A DNA stretch of 64,000 bases from contig CM019217.1 of NCBI GenBank assembly GCA_009741485.1, forward strand, positions 30,125,247 through 30,189,246, written 5' to 3'. Positions within the stretch are counted from its first letter, which is position 1. Every line of letters begins with the position of its first letter. The notes below the pieces were generated by a model. It was not told where the DNA came from. It made no database searches and saw only the letters and a program-made list of their open reading frames with translations. Of this stretch, positions 11,701-23,837 are shown one piece after another. Source of the DNA: Malurus cyaneus samueli. Its lineage: Eukaryota; Chordata; Aves; Passeriformes; Maluridae. The position numbers were made by a program, and so were the translations under genes.

Positions 11701-14309
11701 TTTAAAATATTTTGTTTCCTCTTGGCAGCATGTCAATCTAGCTTTAAAGAGTCACACGGAATAACAGGAATGATACAAGCTGAAAAATTATTTACAGTAA
11801 CTATATTTGGTTTGGCTCCTGGTTCAGCGTCAGAACAGAATCTCAAGGATTGTGGGAATGCTTAGTGGAACTAAATTGATTTGGTCCTGCTTCACTAATA
11901 TTATTGTGAAAGGCTATGCCAAAAAGTCACTAATTACCAAGTTTATATGTTTCCAGCTGTATGAAAACTGATTTAAACCACTTGGTTTTGATTTTCCATC
12001 TGAGAAGCCCTCCTTCGTGCAATAAACTGCAATAACACTCAATAATAAACCAAGTCTTAATCTGTCACTGTCTGTTCTGGTTTTAACTTTGGAAGCTTCC
12101 ATCAAGCACACAGTCAAGTGTAAGATCAAGCCAAAATTTAACAGCAGGAATTTAGCAACTACGAACTAAAAAGAAAATCAGCATTTTAAAGTATCACTAA
12201 AACCTGCACACATGCATTTTCTATAGAGTAAGGGGAATTGTTTTACCCATGCTTCTGGTAGTTGCAGAAACACAGGAAAAGTCCTCCAATATGATCAACT
12301 TTTAATAAGGAAAAGGTCTCACTTTTCCAAAATCATCTTTAAGGAAACACAGAATTGATACCCCCAAGCTTCTCTGTACCCAAGCTTTCATTAGTCTTGT
12401 TAAATGCTATGAAAATAACGTCAAGAGAAAATGGGAGTGACCACTGGATTCCACTCACGGAAATGATAAGTAAAGCACAGAGCCATAACTCTACCAAAGG
12501 GATATCAATGACTTAAATCAGATACAAAAGGGAACCCAAAATATCACAAAATCCCCACCAGGTAGCAAGAGACATTTTTGTTATACAGATGATTTATATG
12601 GTTTCCATTGATTTCTGCAACTCTTTGAAAGTAAGGAGAAGAATAGCGTTATTGATCCTCTCACATTCCTAAGGAGTATCAATTACATAAAAGGCTTGAC
12701 AGAGATAGTCTAAACAATGTTTCTTAGAGTGAGAAATAATTTAAAGTAATGGTGTAATTTTAAGGTAGAAGTGGAAATGAAGTTGCAGCATATCAAAAGT
12801 CTTACTTGCAGGTAAAGCTCCTTTCTTTTACATATTTACAGATAGGTTGTTGTCAGCAATAGGAGGTAAAAAAGGCACTGACGGGCATACATATGTTTAG
12901 ATTTACTGTAAATCATTTATATTCCTATTTGATGCTGTTCAATTTCCTGTGGCTCAAACTGTCACAGTGCTTCTGTTCAACTGCACAGGTGGTAATATAG
13001 AGCTGCTGGGGCAGATTTGATAGAAGAAAATCTTAGAGCAATGTTCCATGGCTTCTCCACCTCCCTTCAATTGCTCCCTTCAAGTGAGACAAAATCATGG
13101 GTTTTCCAAAACCATAACACCTCTACTGTTATCAGGCTATTACTCCATACTGGCCACGGTACATCCAAATTAGAAGGCTCTTTGTATTTTCTGGGAACAA
13201 AAACAATAGGTACTTTGATTTTGAAACTGGTTCCAAGTCTTCCCCAGGGCTCCAAAATTATAAATCTCTTCCAATAAAAACAGGTAAGTCAAACATCTTA
13301 TTCTGTGCCTCAAATTCTAATAAATGTTTTCACTGACAGAAAACAGACATAGCAAAAAACATACTGCCTGCCATTCAGTACTGCAGAAATCTACACTCAC
13401 AACCATGGAAAAGTTATCTGTAGAGAATAAAGATCTTTTTCTTAGAATGAGTGTGTCATCCTCTCTGACGAAGAAAGAGATAAATAGTTACAGAAATAAT
13501 TTAACTTGTAGCAAATCTGGAAATCTGATCATAGTTGCAGAAATGGGGCTTCGTCTTTATGCAAATCACTTTGGTACGGTGGATCAAGGTGGGCTTTTCT
13601 TTTACAGAATCTATTTCTAATTCAGCAAAAACATCAAGGTCCAGCTAAGACACCTCAACACTGGTGAACAGTGCCCAGCAACCATTTTGAAATTAACAAA
13701 CCTAGTTACTTCTAGCCTAACATGCACTGCAAATACAAAAATACAGCATTTGAGATATAAGTTCTGCTCTCCTGCTGTCTCCTGCTCAAGTGAGAATCAG
13801 GAAATTTCCTGAGAAGAAATGTCTCCTATTGGTTTAGTGCATTACAATTAAAAACTTGAGTTTTACCAGTGGAAATTACCAAAATCTCAACTCCTGACAA
13901 GTTTTAAGGATCTTATAACTGGTGTTTTATACATGGCATTTTTTTCTCATTTCTTGCTTGTAGGGGAGCTCCCTGCTTCCCATTTGAACAGTCATTGTGT
14001 GAACACAATCCACTACTCACAAGATCTTTATTATTCTAGGAATAATACATACACTAGTACATTTTGGACAGATGCACCACTTCAGTCCCTCAACAGGCAC
14101 GTGAGAGTTGACACACTATCATTTCTCTTGTTCAGAGTATTTTATGGATTCAACTACACCAACTTCTCTTGTTGCCCAATGAAACAAATACTATCAGTAA
14201 CTGGTTAAGAAATAGCTGTATATATGTTAGTACCTCAGGAAGAAACAAGTTCGTTATGATTTGGACATTAAGACTCAACCTGACAAGACTGAATAACCTA
14301 GTCTGAATT

Positions 14310-14385
14310 CAGTACTGACCCAGTTACAGGCAGCAGGGGCTGGACTAGGTGACCTTCAGAAGTCCTTTCCTTTCTGGATTTAGCT
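14310..14385 (+). mobile_element. Short, decayed CR1 LINE 3' fragment
   Basis: The stretch GGGGCTGGACTAGGTGACCT followed by TCAGAAGTCCTTTCC matches the segment just before the CR1 3' terminus. The terminal short repeats are missing or decayed and the 5' boundary is uncertain. It lies in the MTUS1 intron between 4765 and 16386, antisense to the gene. Confidence 0.7.
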
Positions 14386-15612
14386 AGTCTGTCTGTAGTC
14401 TGACAAAATCCTGACAGCAAACAACTGTACAGCTACTGAATGATTTATCTGAAGTTTAATGCCAAAGTGTTCAAATGAGACCACTGGATAAAATATTTAT
14501 TGCCTTCAGGAATGCTTCAGCTTAAACAGATAACTGGGTTTGCTTTACAAATTGCCACTTGATGACAAAAAGTGTACGTACAGTTTTACTGAAAAAATAT
14601 TAAAAACAGAAGGGGTAAGGAGCAGGAGATATGGTTTTACCTGATAGTGCGTGGTGACATAGGGGGTTTAGTAGCAATCCCAAATAACTCTGCCCTATAT
14701 CCCACCCCGTAACCCTGTCCTCAGATTTGCATTAGTACCAGGTTTACCAGGGAGCAAGGACACAAGTTTAAAAATTCCCTTATAATAAGGGATGGGGAAG
14801 TTAACCTGATACAGTTGAATGCATCAAATCCTACTTTGTAGCACTAAAACACTGCATAAGCAAGATGAAGGGCAATAAGCACTAAGAACAGTGAGCTAGG
14901 AACACGGGACTAGGGAAAGGACACAGAGAAAACAAATTTCTTCTCATGTGCAGCATTAAAGTTCCAGCCTTATGAGATCACATCACAAGTTTGCAATGCT
15001 GAAGTGCTGCTTCATGCTGTTAGTTTAAGTAGCCTTTTTCCAATAAGAAAAATTTGGAAAATATTCCATTGACTACCATAACTTCAACAGACAATGAGTT
15101 AGTTAAGGAGTGACAGGTTTAGCTTAAAAAAAAAATCTGAGGAGCAAATGTTTTTATTTTCAACAACAAATGATTTCTGTTTCTTCTGAAAGTACATCTT
15201 ATTTTGTTTTCTTTTTTTTTTTCTCTGAAGAGAAGTTATGTAACTCAGTCATGCTTACATTTATTTCTAGTGACAGTATCATAAATCTAGTCTGGATTAA
15301 TAACTTAAAAGGAAAACTCTGTATCTATATCCATCTCACTTCTTCTAAGGCCATAATTATCAACAGGAAAGCTCTAGGCTGGTATTTAGAGGGGTGATGA
15401 GTTCTCCAAGAAATGGGCAGCCTACAGGTTGGTGCCTGGTTCACTGAGCAAGTGCCTCACAAAAGCAAGCCTCAAGTGGGCGAACAGCCTATACCCACTT
15501 TCTTTGAGGGACTCATCCCATAAAAGAATACAAACACAGATTTTATCACACTTCACCTGTGCATAATTAAGGGGAGTATTTTTTAGTGTTTTATAGTCTT
15601 AGACTGAGTGTT

Positions 15613-15633
15613 AAAAAAAAAAAAAAAAAAAAA
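15613..15633. repeat. Poly(A) tract of 21
   Basis: An uninterrupted run of 21 A preceded by GTGTT and followed by CAGG. No retroelement body was recognised next to it. Confidence 0.9.
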
Positions 15634-16386
15634 CAGGTTTACTAGGTATAGCTGGGTGTGTACGCTCCAAATCACAGTGCATTGTAGCGTAGTCACTCAC
15701 AGCCAGGCTACCTTTGCAACTAGTTCCACTGCGACACTCGGTTACAAAAACCCAGCACATAACCTACCAGAGCACTTCTGAATCTCCACAATACAGGTAC
15801 AGAATGTAGTTTTCAGTCATGAGGTTTGAGCAGCAGCCTACACACTAGATGAGAGATTCTGCCCTGCCCTTGCTATTAATCAGTCTGTTCAATTAGCAGC
15901 TCAAGCAGTAGTCTCACCTTCAATTATATTCTCCCCTTTCTAGAAACTACAGAGCTGTACTAAAATTAGGTTGAACAAAGTAAGTTATGTCCTGAAATAA
16001 GGGCTAATTCCCACTGGGATAGCATACAGCTGCTTATCAGAAGAGCATTGTACCTGAACACTCTATTTTCTCCTCTCTCAAGTTAATTTAAATGCAATTT
16101 TGCAAAATACTGTTATATAACCAAATATAAAATATTTAAATACTGGTTTTTCTAATAGCATCACATCCTCCTAAACGCATCCCTTACTAGATAAGATTTT
16201 ACAAATCTTAGTTATAAACTTTTTTCTTTTGCCTCTGTATTAGCAATTTACAATTGAGACAGAATTCTATTTAGCACTGAAATACTGCTCTGTACCACCC
16301 CCAAAGTTGTGTCAGAAAGTTCATAAAGTATGATAATTTAATTTTAACTAGTAAAGTAGCAATATTCCAGTGAAAAATTCTCTTAC

Positions 16387-16573
16387 CAGAGCTTGAAGAC
16401 AGTAGAGCTTGTTTGTGAGAAGGTGTGCTGATCATTTTATTTTCACATACTCTCTTCAAGGTCGACAGAGATGGCACCATTTTCACCTTGGGAGTTAATA
16501 CACTTCGTAGTGTGACTGGGTCTTCCTTTGGTATGCTTTTCCCTTGTGTTGTCCCATTTTTCACAGAAGGCAT
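16387..16573 (-). CDS. MTUS1: MTUS1 coding exon, residues 664-725 plus first base of 726
   Basis: The acceptor ...TTAAAATAG is followed by ATGCCTTCTG, and the exon ends AGCTCTG|GTAAGA. Its 187 nt continue the large exon in phase 0 and leave phase 1. The product is basic and Ser/Lys/Pro-rich (TPKVKMVPSLSTLKR, then a Ser-rich end SSSSG). This corresponds to the human ATIP3 stretch with APKAKVGPPVSCLRR and SSSGK, which lies in the central microtubule-binding region. The methionine at the exon start is an internal residue, not a translation start. Because phases are 0 in and 1 out, skipping this exon would shift the frame, so it should be constitutive in the long isoform. Confidence 0.92.
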
Positions 16574-18724
16574 CTATTTTAAGAAAAAAAGCAGAAACCA
16601 AAAAAACAACAACAATACAACCCACACGCCACCACTGTGAGAAACTAAAGATTTCCCTTTGCAGCATCAGTAATGAAATACTGACCACCCAGGTAGGGAA
16701 TACACTTAGCTAGTCTTTATCCTATTGTCCACATCTGCAGTTCAGAACCTCAAGAACCATCTCCTGAATGGCCTTCAGCAACACAACCTATTAGTTTGAA
16801 GCTAATCACTAGTAATGGACCAACAAACTAAAGAGGTTACAGAGGTCATTTTACATCAGAATTTCTTCCTCTTCCTCCCAAAACTCTAATTAGTCACTCA
16901 ATTACATGAGTACATCTAATCTCAAACCTTAACCAACAAACTACATGTTAGTGCCCTGAGAAGTTATTGTCCTGTACTACCTGAAATGTCACAGCCCTTA
17001 TAATAGTTTCCTGGTCTAGGTCTTATATCACAACAGCTTAAAATCCTTCACATTGAGGTGCCATAGACAAAACGTAAGTGAAGGAGTGAACTCAGGACAG
17101 GTTTAAAATAACTAGTTTAAATGTAGGAAGCATCTGCTTCACATGGAATTTTTGCTCCAGTTTATACAGACATTAGTTCATGGCCACTCTTGTCAAGCCT
17201 ATAAACACACACTTTACAGTTCAGCTCTTCACCTGCTTTTCTGGGACTCAAGCTGATTGTAGCAATTCAGTTGGAGTACCACATTTTCCCCTTTTGACTC
17301 CAATCCTCATCTTCATTTTCCGATGTTAACCTGTACTTTTCATAAGTACAAGTTTCCAGGTACAAGAGAAACCATTAAAATCACAAAGATTTCCTTTTTG
17401 GCAATGGGTGAATTATAAGCATTCTCTCCAACTGTTAGTACCAAAATTAAGAACTGACACAGAATCCAAAGTCTTAAAAACTTCAGAATTAAAATAGACC
17501 ATTCTTGCTTTCATGCTAATTGAAGTTTTCAAGTTAAATTATTATTCTAATAAATAATATTACTTATTAATTTCTTGTGCAATGTTTCAAAAATGTTCTA
17601 AGTATCTTCCCTGAATACTGAGTTTTACTGGAATTTTTCTGGTGAGTTTGTGAAGTCTGTCAAAAATTCAGACCATGACAGTTTTACCAGTAACAGCTGC
17701 TGCTTCCATTTCATTGATTTAAAGTAAGCTGCTGAACCCACAAGCCAGCAACAGGAGAGCCTTCATATAGCACCAAGACTCCAATTCTGTGTCCCTATCA
17801 CACCTCCTGAAATCCTGGTCAATCCAACCCCAACACTCTTCCCTTCTTTCCCTTTGTTGATTTTCTTTTCACCTTCTTTCAGCGTATTTGAAAGCAGCAG
17901 GTTTCTCCTGACAGGCAGCTGACTCATCCTAAAATATTTCCCAACCAACCAGCACATGCATGCCTCCCGGCCAGGAAGTTTGCACCTTCCAGCTGGCTGA
18001 CAGCCTAAAACCAGGTATATGCCCTCTGCATGAGAAATATTTCCTGACTACTCGTAACTATTCTAATGAGTGCCAGTTTTACTTCAGACAAATAAACTCC
18101 CAAACTGTACAAAGCAGAAAGTGAAATTAAGTTGTTAAAAATAGAATGTTTCACGAGCTTTTTGGTCTCTGGGTTTTGTGTGACTTATGTTACTGTTAAT
18201 ATATGCACAACATTTACAAAACTACTTCTAAAAAGTCTACTTTAGTTCTAAAGCACATTTTGAAATAAAATACTGAAAACAGCAATTTATTTCTAATGTG
18301 TATCTGAAGTTACAGCACCACTACAATTATCTTGAGAAAATATATATTAAAAGCTGTATTTAGAAAACGTCACCAAATTATGCTAAGCAATTTTACAAGA
18401 TTGACCAAATTAAGACTTGTTTGCTTTTATTAGGCATCATACAAACTGTATTGTCCTAAAAAGACCTTACTAAAAAAAAATTCTACTATGGAATAAGATT
18501 AATGTGGAGACACTAAATTGCAGCTGAGACCAAGTGCAACCAGCTTCTAAAACAGTACTTCTTCCCTGTCTTTACTGGGGGAGACACTCCACTCAGAAAT
18601 TGACACTACAGTTAACATCTGTAGACACCAAACCCATTCCACAATTTCCACACTGTGCAATACTGAATATCCTTTCTGCAAATGTACAAAATAGACAAAT
18701 AAGTATGACAGAAAAAAAACTTAC
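16574..18724. other. MTUS1 intron (about 2.2 kb)
   Basis: This phase-0 intron lies between the large coding exon and the 187-nt exon. It has a consensus GTAAGT donor and a polypyrimidine-TAG acceptor. No other feature was recognised. Confidence 0.85.
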
Positions 18725-20713
18725 CAAAGGAACAGAGTGCACGTGAAATGTTACATCTGCTTTATCTTTTACCAGCGTCGCTTCCAGAAGCACTCCTACA
18801 TTGCTGCTTTGCTCTGTTTCACCTTTGTTCAGGTCGATGTTTGGAGCACAAGGTGCCATTAAGGAGTTTGAACTTTCCATTTGTTCATTTAGCATCTCTT
18901 TCGAGTTCTCTCCACTTGTTGGAAGCGCAGCAGAAGCCAAGGAGCATGCTGAATGGGTAGCGCTTGCTTTGTCAATGTCTTGTGGACTTTGCTTTAACAC
19001 AGGTGTTTTTGAAGCTTTGTGGGAAGCTGGGATGTTTCTGGGATGCGTTGTGGCATGTACGACTTGGCTAGTGAAGAGGTGTTTGCTAACATGATTATGG
19101 GGCTTATTCACAGGCAATTCCTTAGGATCTTTAGCCAGATCTATTGTCTTTTTCAGCACTTTTATAGAGGAGGACAATTGCCTCGGGGAACCAACCCGTG
19201 AAGGTGAGGAGACAGATGACAGTCGAGGGGACTGGGAAGACTGTTTCAATGATGCACTGTCTCTTGACTGCAGCACAGGTCTAGACACAACCTTTGGCTT
19301 AACATTTTTAAAATTAGGTTTGGGAAAATTAACAATCTCGGACTTCTTTGCTTTGGTTATTGTTGATGCAATAGGAGACCTGCCCACCGGTTTTCTTGCA
19401 GTTTGATCTGAATTACCTTTCAGCACAGATCTTCTGTTATGCCCTCCTACAAATTTTTCATTTGGTCTTAGTTTAGAAGACTTGTCTCCAAGTTCTTCCA
19501 AAGCTGAAACAGAAAAAGTTCTATTTTTTGACTGTTCTTTAGGGGTTGAAGTACAGAGGGACAAATTGCTTTCATCAGCCATTGGACTGAAGACTACAAA
19601 AGTTGCTTCGCATTTCAGTTCAGTCATAACAGTCTTCTTTAATTTTGGTACACCACAATTTACAGAAGGGATGTTGCACATATCCTGAAGCGCAGCATTT
19701 CCAGCGATAATTTGTTCTTTGGTTAAGGGTTCACTGGGTTTCTCTGATTTTTGTTCTCCATCCATTTCATCTACTGGGAGAAGGTGCACACTATTTACAA
19801 GACTATCCATGTATGTTTCAGCAATAGAATTCCCAGTTTCATCATGGTCAGAAGCAATCTGCAAGGATTTCACTTGGTCATCTTTATTAATACTAATAAA
19901 AGGTGATAATACATCTCGCCTATAAGGATCTATACATCCAGCAGCTAGTTCTACAGCCTGTGCTTCTGTTTCTTGTGATTCCTTATCAGTCTCGATAGTG
20001 TCTTTTTGATAATGTTCAACATCTGCAGAGGTGAAATTAGGTGTTCTTTCTGAGCTAGTTCTAGAAAACTTCTGTGCGGTATATACTTCAGAAGAGATCA
20101 ATGTTTCTCCCAGATGTATGTCATCATTTTGATCAGTTCCCAGAGTTTCATCTGTAACATTAGTAACATCCAATGTGCTCAGTGGGCAGCATGCCCTGTC
20201 ATTTTGCAGGGACTGCATGTTCTGCTCTGAAGCAGGAAGAGCTAGTACACATTTAGAGTCAGTCTGACTGTAAGGCACTGAGTGTTTGATACACTGATTT
20301 TGCATTTTTGCCATAGCAAAGTCACCTTGCTCTAAGTTTGTCATTGCTTTCAAGCCACAGTTCAGAGGACACATACAAGTCTGTTCAGTCACAGAATACA
20401 TGCAAGCAGCATCTGTATCTCCCAACGGAGCTCCGGTCCAGTTATATTTACCAGGTGTGTCCTTCAGATCAAGTACTTCAATACACTGCTGGTTTAAAAG
20501 ACTTCTGAAGTCACCCTTATATTCAAAAGTAGTATCACCTTCATGCTCAGCCACTGTATTTTGATCAGTTGAATTACTGTGCATCTTGCTGGCACAATTC
20601 TCTGAGGAAGGTGTAGCTCTGTTACATGCATAGTTATTTCCATTTTCATCCCTTATAAGTAAGGAAGATTTCAAGCCATTCTTTGCTTTGTCATCCGACT
20701 TCCCAACATTCAT
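18725..20713 (-). CDS. MTUS1: MTUS1 (ATIP3 isoform) large first coding exon, residues 1-663
   Basis: This exon encodes the N-terminal two-thirds of the long MTUS1 isoform, a microtubule-associated protein that in mammals stabilises microtubules and acts as a tumour suppressor. The frame is open for 663 codons and then reaches a consensus donor (TTTG|GTAAGT), so the apparent extra codons to 18593 are intron. The start ATG at 20713 has an A at -3 and an in-frame TAA 18 nt upstream. The N-terminus (SDDK near residue 6, then DENGN) resembles human SDDK...DKDGN. Conserved basic Ser/Pro blocks include FPKPNFKNVKPKVVSRPVLQ at about residues 463-482 and TSQVVHATTH from residue 548, both close to human ATIP3. 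The intervening acidic and Ser/Thr-rich sequence is poorly conserved and looks disordered. No domain with catalytic residues is present. The gene identity is strong; the function is transferred from the family. Confidence 0.95.
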
Positions 20714-20786
20714 TTTGAAGGCTAAATTTTAAACCGTTTTCATTTTAGACTTCTTTAAAATTGCAGAGAAAGCAAATTCTTCTGAA
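20714..20786 (-). promoter_or_regulatory. MTUS1: 5' UTR part of MTUS1 exon 2, with acceptor and mini upstream ORF
   Basis: A long pyrimidine run followed by CTCCAAAG gives a good minus-strand acceptor, so the exon probably begins at 20786 (TTCAG...); an alternative AG would start it at 20781. The leader contains ATG AAA ACG GTT TAA at 20743-20729. This is a four-codon ORF in the same frame as, and only 15 nt ahead of, the main ATG at 20713. That spacing would suit leaky scanning or short-range reinitiation. Confidence 0.6.
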
Positions 20787-23700
20787 CTTTGGAGAAAAAA
20801 AAAAACCAAAAACCGCTTTTCCCTGAAATGTGTCAATTGTCCTGAAGATATTTAAAAAGCAGTTCTTTGTTTCTGTGTTTCCCAAGAAGATTCAAATGTT
20901 CTAGAATTAAAAAGAAACTTTAAAAAGTTAGCCAAACCACGATTTTAAGACAGTAAGGATTCTTAAACTCATAGTTTTCAGACATCAGAGCAGCAGTATA
21001 GAAGCAACACTCAGAATCCCACTGAAGAAAAACTTCAGTCCTCATCCCCCGAAACAGAGCAGTAACAACCCAGAGATCAGGTTTTCTCTGCAATGAAGGC
21101 CTTTAACCAGCCCTTTGAGGCAACAATGTATAGCAGAGGCAGCTGAAGATTTTCGAAGAGTTGTTTAAGATGTATGAGTTGAAATAAAGAGAGGTTTGTG
21201 ATCAGCTCTAGAGTTACACCAGCGCATTGCCCCCATGCTGCTGGGGCAGCCTACTGGTAGATGCATGTGACCCCTTTAGAGTCTTTGGAGATCAATTCCA
21301 TATCAGGTAACTGCCTCCATCTTCTATAAAGATGACAAGAGATTAGCCAAGTGAGGAAACAATTCCTCCATCAGAGCAGAGCCACATATCCTGACCCAAA
21401 ACCCTACGGAAATGTCAAAGGGCAGGTTAGACTTGGACAGACGATGGAGGACAACTGGCCACACATGGGGTGGAGACACACAAACTAGGAAAGAAGAGCT
21501 CTTGCAACATATAGGGACAAGTTCCTAACAAGTGCTAAGATTGCACCCAAGTACCAAAACCACAAGGATGTTGATGAGACAGAAGATGAAACTGTCCAAA
21601 GCAGCTGGAGGACCTCCATAACTCAACCCCACATGAAAGGCTCCTAGTACCAGAAATGAGACCAGAGGTAGGAAGAACTTCAGATTTATAAGATATGGTT
21701 GCAGTGGCTGGGGAATCTGCCAGCACTCACTTTCAGAGTAATAAAACCTGTATAGGTTGGAAGTTCACTGACAATGCAATCAGGCTGAAGAGGCATTCAC
21801 TGACAAAGGTCAGCTTCCCAACAGAAGGAAAAGGACCATTAGACAAGTGCTGAACACCTCCGCATGTCTGGAATGACAGATTACACTCCCCAATCAAAGA
21901 GCAGGAAGAAGGATACTTGTCATCAAAAACAATGAGCAAACAGGCCTGTGGTGTTTAACCAAACATACATACATCAGTGTGGTATCCTCAAACAAGGACA
22001 CTGATGTAATGACGTATTTGAAATTCGGTGTAAAGAGAGCAACAGGAAATGTACATCAGGATTAAGTACGTAGGGTAGGAAGAATAACTCATAATTCACT
22101 TAAGAATTTATATTAAAGTCTGAAACTATTTGACTGTTTCAACTATGGTGATAATACTCGATGCAATACAACAAGACAGCTGTTACAAAATCGGAAGATA
22201 TGATAATACTAATAATAGATTTCTACTGTAGCAATGTTGATTAGGCACATTGAAGAATAATCCTGTGATCATATTTTTGTAGAGGAATCAAAGACTGCTG
22301 TGGGAAACATGTTAGTTTTGGGAAGAGAAGAAACTTTTGATTCATTCTTTAACACATAAGTTTAAATCCTCACAGAGTCCTTCTGGAAACCACAGCAGGG
22401 GAAAGAAAGTAAACTTATCCACAAATACTTCAGAAAGCGTAAATTGAAACCAGCACACTAAGCAGCAAAAGGTAAGTTACTTCTTGAATTATTCAAAATT
22501 AATTTTTTTCCTTAAACCTTACTTTCCTTCAGCTGGAAACACAGTTTGAGTAACTACATTCAAAACAAACCTTTTATCGTATTAATGAAAAGTACAAAGT
22601 TGCAGGGCCCATAAACAGTTTTGAGTACAAAAGCAGCACCCAAACTCAGACTGTTCTAGAACTGCAAGAATTTGCCTGCTCTATAAACCAAACACAGAGT
22701 GGCTTCTGGTCCACAACCTTGTCTTTACATGGTAGTTTGAACATCTGACTCAGATTGAGGGTAAGAAGACCATGAAACAAGGAAACAAAACTACCAACAT
22801 CAGACAGCACATCCTTCTCTGCCCCCACTCCCTCCCCCAAGATAAAATTATTTTTCTAGCTAAAAAATCTCCTTGTTCCTCAAGGCTGATCTAGATCTTT
22901 TGCCTAGCAGTACTATTCAATCCCTATAAATGCATAAACAACTGTAGTACCCTTATTTTCACATTCAATTACAAAACTTAAGGCACATTGAAGAGTTGTT
23001 CCAAAAAAGTCTTCCCTGAAGGCAGGGCAGGAACCTGTTCAGAATAATCTTCCATTAGTTTAAGTCAATCACAGAATCAACTGCTGAGAAATATTTATGA
23101 ACTTTGCTTTCATTGTTGTTTTGACACATTAAAACTTGTTTCTACTTGCCTAGAGACTAGCCCTTAAACCTAGTCATGCAACAAAAGTTAAAGATTCCAT
23201 TTTGATTCAGCAGTAACTCAAAAAAACAGAAGTCTTACCTCTTTCAAGAGCTTACTTTCTGCAGAAAATAGGCAATTTCAATATACCAAGACTTAGCAAG
23301 ACTAAGATCCTAAATATGTAAAGAATGATGCATTACCTTACAGTATGGTAGCTGATAATGTCAAAATTTGAAACACAGGTAGCTAAGCAAACTTTGATTC
23401 AACTGATGCTGAAGAAGCTCCAAGAAAAATAAAAGTAGTTTTGATAATGAGTAGAGAAATGAGAAAATACATTAAAGTTGCACATACCAAAGTGTACATG
23501 TGTGTATACAAGTCTGTTTACTCAGTACTCTGGACATTCACATAACCAGAGAGCATATAGCAATAAATTACCAATTCAACTATCTTTAAAGCAAATTTTC
23601 ACTTTAGTAATCAACATTTTCATGAGCAAGTCGACCAGTTTCAAATACAGCTTCAAATTCATATTTAGAGTCCTGAAAGCATTCTGCATAAAGAGAGGTA

Positions 23701-23793
23701 TTCCTAATGATCAGCTACAATGTAGAAAATCTGTAACCTAGATGAACATTACTCCTCAAAGAGCTGACATTCTGTAACTCTCCATATACCAAT

Positions 23794-23837
23794 ATGCTCA
23801 TTAAGTTTATGAAATATGTTCATTAAGCTTATGAAAA
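23794..23837. repeat. Imperfect 22-bp tandem duplication
   Basis: ATGCTCATTAAGTTTATGAA is followed 22 bp later by ATGTTCATTAAGCTTATGAA. The two copies differ at two positions in that span. Confidence 0.85.

Larger units (their letters stand above)
4765..16386. other. MTUS1 intron (about 11.6 kb)
   Basis: The intron is bounded by matching phase-1 splice sites. Apart from a CR1 fragment, a 14-bp tandem duplication and an A21 tract it holds no feature I can name. Several open frames of 90-137 codons occur, but none shows family resemblance or exon-like splice sites. Confidence 0.75.

Noticed and set aside
18593..18724. Last 43 codons of the apparent 706-codon MTUS1 open frame
   Set aside because: They follow a strong GTAAGT donor and the next exon resumes in the right phase, so they are intron rather than normal coding sequence.
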